Below are positions 1 to 5,299 of a stretch of DNA of 5,299 bases, in pieces (positions within the stretch are counted from its first letter, which is position 1; every line of letters starts with the position of its first letter). The translations under genes and the position numbers were made by a program. The notes beneath the pieces were generated by a model. The model did no database searches. It had not been told where the DNA came from and saw only the letters and a program-made list of their open reading frames with translations. The stretch spans positions 1 to 5,299 of the forward strand of contig JAUVQD010000113.1 in assembly GCA_030598355.1 (NCBI GenBank), given 5' to 3'. This DNA comes from Actinomycetes bacterium. Its GTDB lineage: Bacteria; Actinomycetota; Aquicultoria; CAJVYJ01; JAUVQD01.

Positions 1-1406
1 AGCTCGAGTTGATCGAGGGTGACCTGATTGATATAGAAACGCTTCACGGGAAAGTAACTGCGCCAATATATATTTACCATGGTGTCGAACCTGAAACTGT
101 AGCGATGGCCATCGGTCAAGGTCATACAGAATATGGTAGATATGCCGCCGGGCGCGGAGTCAACCCGCTTAAAATTCTCGGGAATGAAAAAGATAAGGCG
201 AGCGGTGAGCACGGATGGGCTGTTACAAAAGTTAGGATTAAGAAAATTGACGGCAGACAGCAGGTAATAAAAACAGAACCGCCACTAGATCTGCCGGGGC
301 AGGAAAACGGATTAAGAGAAATTGATCGTCATGTGGTCCAGTGGATATCCCCTGATGAAGCCGCAAGGGTTAGCAAGGAAACACACGAACCAATCAAAGC
401 TTTACCGACACGAGATTTGCGCCCCGGACCACATTTTCTATCTGGCCTGGGGCTCGGTAAGTTCAGAAAAAGCGAATACCATGAATATAAATACCGGTGG
501 GGCATGGTTATTGATCTTGACAAGTGTACCGGGTGCTCAGCATGTATGGTCGCGTGTTACGCAGAGAACAATATGCCTCTAGTCAACGATGTCGAGATGG
601 CTAAATATAGGCACAAAAATTGGATCCGTGTTGATAGGTATTGGGAGGGCGAATATCCAAAAGTCCGAGCCAAAGTTATGCCTGTCAACTGCTATCAATG
701 TGCAAACGCGCCGTGCGAGCCGGTTTGTCCAGTATACGCCGCGTTTCACACCATAGACGGGCTAAACGGCCAAGTCTATCAACGATGCGCCGGCACTCGA
801 TACTGTAATGTAAACTGTCCATACAGATCGAGGTTGTTCAATTGGTCTAATCCGGAGTGGCCTGAGCCGCTAGACCAACAGCTGAATCCGGAAATCTCTG
901 TGCGGATGTCCGGGGTCACCGACAAATGCAGTTTTTGTGTTCAGCGTATCAGGGCGGCAAAAGATCACGCAAAAGATGAAGATCGACGAGTGGTGGATGG
1001 GGAAGTGACGCCAGCGTGCGCGCAAACTTGTCCGACGGGCGCGATAACTTTTGGAGACCTGCTTGATCCGAAAACGAAAGTCTCCCAATTAACCGCAAAT
1101 CCCAGAAGATTTAGAGTATTTGATGAGCTTATGAACACTGAGCCCGCAGTTATTTATTTAAAAGCCGTCCGAGAAGGCGCTGAGGATAGTGGCGGCGGGC
1201 ACGGTGAAGAAGAAAGCAGTGGTCATGAGGAAGAAGAGAACGGGGATCACGGCGGCGATGATAGCACTGAACACGATACCTCTGGTGAGACCGATGAACA
1301 CGAGGCTGAAGAAGCGGAGCCAGATCACGATGAAGCTGACGGTAGCACCAAACAGGACGCGAACAATGAAGAAGAACATGTCACCGAAGGGGTAAGCCAT
1401 GAGTAG
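1..1406 (+). CDS. actB: ActB, iron-sulfur subunit of Alternative Complex III (5' end outside window)
   Basis: This is the C-terminal part of the ActB subunit, which carries electrons from quinol towards the complex's c-hemes. The frame is open to the left edge (first full codon at base 3), so the TTG at base 9 is not a true start; residue numbers here count from it. Residues 1-55 look like the end of a molybdopterin-oxidoreductase fold, including GQGHTEYGRYAAGRGVNP. A ferredoxin-like domain follows (about 164-380) with four cysteine sets: C173/176/179/183, C228/231/236/240, C260/266/270 and C307/310/337/341. In the third set T263 sits where a fourth Cys would be (RCAGTRYC), which in ActB marks a [3Fe-4S] cluster beside three [4Fe-4S]. 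ActB-like similarity ends near residue 387, followed by a 78-residue acidic/His-rich tail. The stop overlaps the next gene by 8 bp. The joined molybdopterin and FeS domains favour ActB over NrfC/PhsB-type ferredoxins. Confidence 0.93.
   Translation, partial: LELIEGDLIDIETLHGKVTAPIYIYHGVEPETVAMAIGQGHTEYGRYAAGRGVNPLKILGNEKDKASGEHGWAVTKVRIKKIDGRQQVIKTEPPLDLPGQENGLREIDRHVVQWISPDEAARVSKETHEPIKALPTRDLRPGPHFLSGLGLGKFRKSEYHEYKYRWGMVIDLDKCTGCSACMVACYAENNMPLVNDVEMAKYRHKNWIRVDRYWEGEYPKVRAKVMPVNCYQCANAPCEPVCPVYAAFHTIDGLNGQVYQRCAGTRYCNVNCPYRSRLFNWSNPEWPEPLDQQLNPEISVRMSGVTDKCSFCVQRIRAAKDHAKDEDRRVVDGEVTPACAQTCPTGAITFGDLLDPKTKVSQLTANPRRFRVFDELMNTEPAVIYLKAVREGAEDSGGGHGEEESSGHEEEENGDHGGDDSTEHDTSGETDEHEAEEAEPDHDEADGSTKQDANNEEEHVTEGVSHE
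1170..1403 (+). other. Acidic, histidine-rich C-terminal tail of ActB
   Basis: This stretch encodes residues 388-465 of the ActB fragment, directly after the usual ActB ending (…PAVIYLKAVR). It has about 32 Asp/Glu and 8 His in 78 residues, with Gly/Ser between them, no Cys and almost no hydrophobic residues. His recurs inside acidic runs (for example GHGEEESSGHEEEENGDHGG). It is probably disordered. As ActB lies on the periplasmic face in known ACIII structures, the tail would be periplasmic, and metal binding or docking of a basic electron carrier are possible roles; both are inference. The frame runs cleanly to the stop that overlaps actC, so this is real coding sequence rather than a frameshift product. 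Confidence 0.8.
1386..1392 (+). promoter_or_regulatory. Ribosome binding site for the actC-actD gene
   Basis: GAAGGGG lies 6 bases before the ATG at 1399, inside the last codons of actB. It supports ATG 1399 as the start and, with the 8-bp overlap, suggests translational coupling to actB. Confidence 0.6.
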
Positions 1407-3429
1407 TGGCCATGACGAGTTTCCCGGAGCCGATTACCCAAAAATTAATCAAGATGTTCTAAGAAGCGTCACTCAGACTAGTTGGCAGTTTTACGTTGTT
1501 CTGGGAATTTTAGGCGCTATTGTCATTGGCGGAGCGGGCCTTTATTACTATCAAACTGTTATGGGCTTGGGGGTCTGGGGCGTAAATGAGCCGAATTATT
1601 GGGGTCTCGACATCCCGACTTTTATTTATTGGATAGGTTTTAGTCTTTCCGGAACGCTGCTTTCATCCATCTTGCTTCTAACAAAAAGTCATTGGCGAAA
1701 TCCGATTTATCGAGTCGCCGAGCTAATGACCGGGTTTGCGTTAATGACGGCGGGCGTTGTTGTTATGACACATGTTGGCCGGCCTTGGCGGCTATGGTAT
1801 ACAATGCCTTACCCAAACCTGAGGATGATCTGGACAAACTTCAGATCTCCTTTAATGGCCGATATCTTAGGGATCATAGCCTACCTTACAGCCAGCTTAA
1901 CGTTTTTGATTATTGGCTCAATACCTGATTTTGCGGCGCTCAGAGATCAAACGACCGGTTGGCGAAAACGCCTTTATACTATTCTTAGCTTTGGATGGAA
2001 GGGCACCGACAAACAATGGCGTCATTTCCGCAGAACTTATATGATGATTGCGGTTTTTATCATTCCGATTGCTATTGGTATGCACTCAGTAACTTCCTGG
2101 GTGCCAAGCATGACAATCAATCCCGGGGCTCACAGCACCATATATCCGCTCCTGTTTGTGGCCGGCGCGTTATTGTCCGGGGTTGGTGGGGTTATCATGA
2201 TTATCATACTCGTCAGACATTTTCTAAAATTTCAAGCTTATATCCAAATGAGGCATCTTGATCACCTGGCCAAATTATTGCTCTTAGCTAGCATGTTTAT
2301 CTCTTATATATACATAATAGAAATATTTGTTCCGTCTTACAAAGCCGAAAACTTTGAATTTATGCCGCTTTTGGCCAAGTTGAACGGAAAATACTCTGCT
2401 ATGTACTATTCTATGATCTTCTTTAATAGCATTGTCCCGTTGGTGTTCTTTTTCAAGAGTATGCGTCGCAATATTTCGGTCTTGTTTGGAGTATCTTTTG
2501 CGGTTCAAATAGGCATGTACTGGGAGCGTCTCCTTATGGTTATCCCGACTCAGACAGTTGGACCCTTGCCGTCAACTTGGGCGGGTTTTACACCTACATG
2601 GGTCGAGATAGGACTTTTCTTTTGGGAGGTTGCGATATTTGCGTTTCTAATGCTCGGCTCCGTCAAAATCATTCCGGCCTTATCGATTTTTGAGGTCAAA
2701 GAATTACTGCCGGTTCCTAAGCGGGGGGCGCTTGGATCAGAACCTATCCCAGCTAATGTTGTTGGGCCAGAATCTTCAGCGGCGATGAGCGCGGCGGCGA
2801 CCAATGGCGCAAAGATGACTGAAGAGCCGCTCATATCAACCGATAGGTCATTGGATATTTTGGCAACCAAAGGACGGCTCGAGGCTGGTTATATTGGGAT
2901 ATTTTCGTATGTGGACGATGTGATTAGGAGCGCAAATGAATTAAAGAGCGCGGGCTTTAAAGACATTGAAGTACAGTCCCCGGTTCCATTAGATGAGATC
3001 GATAATGCCATGAAGCCCGACCTCAAGGGCGTCAGTCTTGGCCAACGACTGAAGGGCAGAAATATTCAGGTCATTCGTTTTTCAGCTGCCGGCGCGGTGC
3101 TAGGTGTCTTGAGCATGGTTCTTTTTGCCGGCTGGACCGCAGTAGATTATCCTATTCAAACAGGTGGTATGCCAATTATTTCCCTGCCGCCGATTATTTG
3201 GGCGGCCGCGATATGGGGAGCTTTAATCGGCATTTTTGGTTCGGTAGCGGGCTTATTTGTTCTTGCCAAATTGCCTTCGTATAAAATGGGAATCTACAGC
3301 CCGAAATCAAGCTACGACAGTTTTGCGGTCATTATAAAAGATAAAGACATGGAAAAACTAGCGATCGGTAGAGATATTTTACAGAATTGTGGGGCCAAAA
3401 GAGTTGATGAAGTGGTGAAATCAAGTTGA
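1399..3429 (+). CDS. actC: ActC-ActD fusion: NrfD-type quinol-site membrane subunit with C-terminal ActD (DUF3341) module
   Basis: This 676-residue protein holds two ACIII subunits that are usually separate. Residues ~25-445 are ActC, an NrfD/PsrC-family integral membrane protein with ten visible hydrophobic segments, which with ActB forms the quinol oxidation site and a proposed proton path. ActC-like stretches include THVGRPWRLWY (H125), SPLMADILG (D155), MHSVTSW (H229) and the ending VKELLPVPKRG (from ~433). A ~40-residue polar linker rich in Ala, Ser and Pro follows (445-485). Residues ~485-676 match ActD/DUF3341: a small soluble α/β region (EAGYIGIFSYVDD from 495, then FKDIEVQSPVPLDEID), then two membrane helices (~558-585 and ~598-625) flanking DYPIQTGGMP, then a C-terminal soluble strand region. 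No stop or frame change occurs at the junction. ATG 1399 has a good ribosome site. The ActC assignment is firm; the fusion is read directly from the sequence. Confidence 0.92.
   Translation: MSSGHDEFPGADYPKINQDVLRSVTQTSWQFYVVLGILGAIVIGGAGLYYYQTVMGLGVWGVNEPNYWGLDIPTFIYWIGFSLSGTLLSSILLLTKSHWRNPIYRVAELMTGFALMTAGVVVMTHVGRPWRLWYTMPYPNLRMIWTNFRSPLMADILGIIAYLTASLTFLIIGSIPDFAALRDQTTGWRKRLYTILSFGWKGTDKQWRHFRRTYMMIAVFIIPIAIGMHSVTSWVPSMTINPGAHSTIYPLLFVAGALLSGVGGVIMIIILVRHFLKFQAYIQMRHLDHLAKLLLLASMFISYIYIIEIFVPSYKAENFEFMPLLAKLNGKYSAMYYSMIFFNSIVPLVFFFKSMRRNISVLFGVSFAVQIGMYWERLLMVIPTQTVGPLPSTWAGFTPTWVEIGLFFWEVAIFAFLMLGSVKIIPALSIFEVKELLPVPKRGALGSEPIPANVVGPESSAAMSAAATNGAKMTEEPLISTDRSLDILATKGRLEAGYIGIFSYVDDVIRSANELKSAGFKDIEVQSPVPLDEIDNAMKPDLKGVSLGQRLKGRNIQVIRFSAAGAVLGVLSMVLFAGWTAVDYPIQTGGMPIISLPPIIWAAAIWGALIGIFGSVAGLFVLAKLPSYKMGIYSPKSSYDSFAVIIKDKDMEKLAIGRDILQNCGAKRVDEVVKSS
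2851..3426 (+). other. ActD-like (DUF3341) module fused to ActC
   Basis: This region encodes residues ~485-676 of the actC product. Its order is that of a free ActD: soluble N-terminal domain, two membrane helices around a DYPI…GG loop, then a short soluble C-terminus ending in a GAKRVDEV-like strand. I see no other actD in the window, and the module lies exactly where actD sits in the usual B-C-D-E-F order. ActC has ten helices, so its ends should face the same side; that agrees with the cytoplasmic placement of ActD's soluble part in known ACIII structures. No plausible internal start with a strong ribosome site stood out near the linker, but separate translation or later cleavage cannot be excluded from sequence. 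Confidence 0.85.
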
Positions 3430-3431
3430 GC

Positions 3432-3437
3432 AAGGGA
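3432..3437 (+). promoter_or_regulatory. Ribosome binding site favouring the ATG 3447 start of actE
   Basis: AAGGGA lies 9 bases before ATG 3447. The alternative TTG at 3426 overlaps the previous stop (TTGA) but has no clear purine-rich site at the right distance. This favours the shorter ActE. Confidence 0.5.
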
Positions 3438-3446
3438 CCATCGACG

Positions 3447-4034
3447 ATGACCATCATTCGCTACTCGATCGGAATTGCCCTAGCTGTACTTGTGGGCCTC
3501 TCCGCTTATGCGTTTGAATATGTCTGGTATCGCAATACCAGCTATTTGGAACTAAATGCGCCCGCATTTAAAGCACAAGAGACGGCTTACCCGGGAAGAC
3601 CCGATATGACAATTTCGACAGAAGGCCTCGAGAAAACAGTGGTTAGCAGGTTGGCCTCGCGAGACCTGGTCAACCCGGTGTTGCCTACGGCTGCGTCACT
3701 TACCGCGGGCAAGTCAAGCTACATGACTTACTGTAGACCGTGCCATGGCGAAAGCGGCGACGGCAAAGGGCTGATGGGCAGCGTCCCGGCAATGACAGTT
3801 GTAGAGCAAGACAATGAAGACGCTATCTCCCTGTACCTAGAAGGGTATACGGAAGATGAGCTTGATATTGATATTAATTATGTCCAAACCGACACTGATG
3901 GAGAGATATTCTACACCATTACGATGGGTGGAGAGGGGATTATGCCAGCTTTTAGAGACGCTTTAAATCCGCGAGATAGATGGAACTTGATAAATTATGT
4001 AAAAGTCGGCTTAGGGGCAGCTAGTGGACGATAA
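3447..4034 (+). CDS. actE: ActE, membrane-anchored monoheme cytochrome c of Alternative Complex III
   Basis: ActE is the small periplasmic monoheme cytochrome that passes electrons out of the complex. From ATG 3447 it has 195 residues; a TTG at 3426 would give 202. A hydrophobic N-terminal stretch (residues ~3-24) is a signal peptide or membrane anchor. It lacks a lipobox, since LSAY stands where L-S/A-G/A-C would be, whereas several characterised ActE proteins are lipoproteins. The class I cytochrome c domain follows: heme site CRPCH at bases 3732-3746 (C96, C99, H100 from ATG 3447), then GESGDGKG, and the likely axial Met in GIMPAF at base 3942 (M166). The ending DRWNLINYVK is typical of the ActE/cytochrome c C-terminal helix. 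An acidic stretch (DNEDAISLYLEGYTEDELD) lies between the two heme ligands. Its end overlaps actF by 11 bp. Family and role are well supported; the start is less certain. Confidence 0.9.
   Translation: MTIIRYSIGIALAVLVGLSAYAFEYVWYRNTSYLELNAPAFKAQETAYPGRPDMTISTEGLEKTVVSRLASRDLVNPVLPTAASLTAGKSSYMTYCRPCHGESGDGKGLMGSVPAMTVVEQDNEDAISLYLEGYTEDELDIDINYVQTDTDGEIFYTITMGGEGIMPAFRDALNPRDRWNLINYVKVGLGAASGR
4013..4017 (+). promoter_or_regulatory. Ribosome binding site for actF
   Basis: AGGGG lies 6 bases before the GTG at 4024, within the last codons of actE. It supports the GTG start and the 11-bp overlap; the first ATG in frame would cut off the first membrane helix. Confidence 0.6.
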
Positions 4035-5211
4035 ACGATTAAATTTGCTGCTTGCTGCTTTGCTAGCTTTAGCAGTTCTTGCCGTTGGAGCCTGGGTTTT
4101 TGCCACAATTGTCTTGTCAAAACCAGCTTGGGGCATCTTTCTAACGAATTATTTGTTCTTTACGAGCGTCACCCAAGGTGTCTTAGCAATTGCGGTAATC
4201 TTACGAATTACTTCCGCTAAGTGGAGCGCCAATTTCTTCCGCTTAGCCACCAAAGTTACGATGTCGTTCTTTCCAGTCGCATTGGCTATGTTGGCAATTA
4301 TTTTTGTTGCCAGAGATTCAATGTTCTATTGGGTCGCTGAAGCTGATCATAATCTTTGGTACAACTCCTTCTTCTTTATCGCGCGGAATCTTATACCTTT
4401 TCTCGGTCTCTACGCTGTCGCCGCGATTCTCTCGCGAGTCGGCGGGCCTGTTGATCTCGACACAGCTGATAGCGGCAGTCCCGAAGCAGGCCATGTTCAA
4501 AACCGTCTAGTTGTCTTTGGATACATATATCTGCTTCTGTTTGTAATTGAGCAAACCATTATGTCCTGGGATTTGGGGATGATATTAGACCGCCACTTTG
4601 CCGATACAGCTTACTCTCCTTTTTTCATCACCGGCTCAATTTTCGCTGGTGTAGCCGGCATTGTTCTGCTCATGGGTCTGGCAAAAATACTTTTTAATAC
4701 TGTTTCGTTCAATGATGATCACTTCAAAAACATGGGTCAGCTTTTATTGGGCCTGGGAATTTTTTGGGTCTATGTCTGGTATGTCCAGTTCTTCAATGTT
4801 TATTTTGTAAATCTTCCCGAAGAGACAGGGCCGCTTTATTTGAGAATATTCGGAGGTTATGGAGCTATATATGTTGGGTCGATTTTTCTGGCCGGTGGTG
4901 TGCCATTTTTTTCGCTTATCTTGTCTAAAATCAGGAACTCAGTTGGCGGGGTGACATTAGCATCGGCTTCAGTCTTACTGGGTATATGGATGAATCGCTA
5001 CTTAATGGTAGTTCCTTCACTGGTTGTTGAGGAAAAGACGGCTAATATGTCAATATTCAATCCTGCAAACATTCTTTTTACAGCGGGAGTATTTGGAATA
5101 TTTCTCTTTCTCTTGCTCAGGGCTATAAAGAGCGGCGATAGCGTAATCTATACTGACGAGCGCGAATTAGAAAAAGAAGTTCTTATAACGGAACCAATGG
5201 GTTGGCAGTAG
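4024..5211 (+). CDS. actF: ActF, second NrfD-like membrane subunit of Alternative Complex III
   Basis: ActF is the second large integral membrane subunit of ACIII, a paralogue of ActC without a quinol site and proposed to contribute a proton path. The 395-residue protein has ten hydrophobic segments, the first at ~6-32 just after a short charged start (MDDKRLN). Motifs that place it in ActF include WYNSFFFIARN, EQTIMSWDLGM and FFITGSIFAG (the core membrane stretch), plus FWVYVWYVQFF and NRYLMVVPS in later helices. Length is near the ~400 typical of the family. The soluble C-terminus is short and charged (TDERELEKE). The GTG start at 4024 has an AGGGG site 6 bases upstream and overlaps actE by 11 bp, suggesting coupled translation. 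Position directly after actE is the canonical one. No frameshift or truncation is visible. Confidence 0.92.
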   Translation: MDDKRLNLLLAALLALAVLAVGAWVFATIVLSKPAWGIFLTNYLFFTSVTQGVLAIAVILRITSAKWSANFFRLATKVTMSFFPVALAMLAIIFVARDSMFYWVAEADHNLWYNSFFFIARNLIPFLGLYAVAAILSRVGGPVDLDTADSGSPEAGHVQNRLVVFGYIYLLLFVIEQTIMSWDLGMILDRHFADTAYSPFFITGSIFAGVAGIVLLMGLAKILFNTVSFNDDHFKNMGQLLLGLGIFWVYVWYVQFFNVYFVNLPEETGPLYLRIFGGYGAIYVGSIFLAGGVPFFSLILSKIRNSVGGVTLASASVLLGIWMNRYLMVVPSLVVEEKTANMSIFNPANILFTAGVFGIFLFLLLRAIKSGDSVIYTDERELEKEVLITEPMGWQ

Positions 5212-5299
5212 GATTGCCCCACGGCAAGATCACCCAGTAGATAATAAAGTATATACTTCCAGTTACAAGTATCAGAACAACGACATTCCTGAATGGCTG
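5183..5299 (-). CDS. Possible C-terminal end of a convergent membrane-protein gene (partial)
   Basis: Reading the minus strand from the right edge gives 38 codons without a stop, ending in TAA at 5185-5183, inside the 3' end of actF. The translation has one strongly hydrophobic segment (VVVLILVTGSIYFIIYW) followed by a short tail (VILPWGNPTANPLVPL), the look of a last membrane helix with a short cytoplasmic or periplasmic end. I do not recognise the family. The complementary plus-strand frame is also open here but lacks an ATG, GTG or TTG start and reads as polar sequence. A 38-codon open frame can occur by chance, and about 29 bp would overlap actF, so this is tentative. If false, bases 5212-5299 are plain intergenic DNA before the next gene. 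Confidence 0.35.
   Translation of the reverse strand, partial: QPFRNVVVLILVTGSIYFIIYWVILPWGNPTANPLVPL

Noticed and set aside
9..11. TTG at base 9 as the true start of the first gene
   Set aside because: The frame is open through the left edge, and the first residues are already mid-domain in a molybdopterin-type fold, so the gene begins upstream.
1158..1400. 80-codon minus-strand frame with a hydrophobic translation opposite the actB tail
   Set aside because: GAA/GAT-rich coding on the plus strand reads as Phe/Ile/Val-rich on the minus strand. The plus frame continues directly from the FeS domain, and the minus frame has no family resemblance.
1..1406. Identification as NrfC/PhsB/DmsB-type ferredoxin with an NrfD anchor (nitrite, polysulfide or DMSO reductase)
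   Set aside because: The joined molybdopterin-like domain, the Thr-substituted cluster site, the ActD module, the monoheme cytochrome and ActF in this order fit Alternative Complex III instead.
2550..2870. 106-codon minus-strand frame opposite the ActC end and linker
   Set aside because: It lies wholly inside a well-supported gene. Its translation has no recognisable domain, and the plus-strand protein is conserved across the same bases.
5214..5227. Short hairpin TTGCC-CCAC-GGCAA just after the actF stop as a terminator
   Set aside because: The stem is only 5 bp, and no T-run follows on the plus strand. It is too weak to call a Rho-independent terminator.

Overview
The window is a single, tightly packed plus-strand gene block. 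It encodes most of an Alternative Complex III (ACIII, the Act complex), a membrane quinol:electron-acceptor oxidoreductase that replaces cytochrome bc1 in many bacteria. Read left to right it holds the 3' part of actB, an actC reading frame that continues into an actD-type module, a monoheme cytochrome c (actE) and a second NrfD-like membrane subunit (actF). The order B-C-D-E-F matches known act operons. The pentaheme actA and the front of actB should lie just upstream of base 1.

Layout: bases 1-1406 are the end of ActB, with the tail of the molybdopterin-type domain, then a four-cluster ferredoxin-like domain, then an unusual acidic/His-rich tail. Bases 1399-3429 are ActC fused to ActD. Bases 3447-4034 (or from a TTG at 3426) are ActE. 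Bases 4024-5211 are ActF. Neighbouring frames overlap by 8 bp (B/CD), 4 bp or none (CD/E, depending on the start) and 11 bp (E/F), so the block is almost certainly one transcript with coupled translation. The last ~88 bases hold no convincing plus-strand start. A minus-strand frame open to the right edge could be the end of a convergent membrane-protein gene.

How the parts work together (from knowledge of ACIII): quinol is oxidised at the ActB/ActC interface near the [3Fe-4S] cluster. Electrons pass to the c-hemes of ActA and ActE and on to a terminal oxidase. ActC and ActF are homologous membrane bundles proposed to conduct protons, and ActD is a small two-helix subunit on the cytoplasmic side.

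Organism: a Gram-negative-type bacterium with an aerobic or oxygen-linked electron transport chain and moderate GC (near 45-50% by eye). ACIII is scattered over many phyla (Bacteroidota, Planctomycetota, Acidobacteriota, Myxococcota, Gemmatimonadota and others), and the sequence alone does not let me name a lineage. No RNA genes, mobile elements, CRISPR arrays or clear promoters or terminators are visible. The notable points are the ActC-ActD fusion, the acidic/His-rich ActB tail and the absence of a lipobox in ActE.
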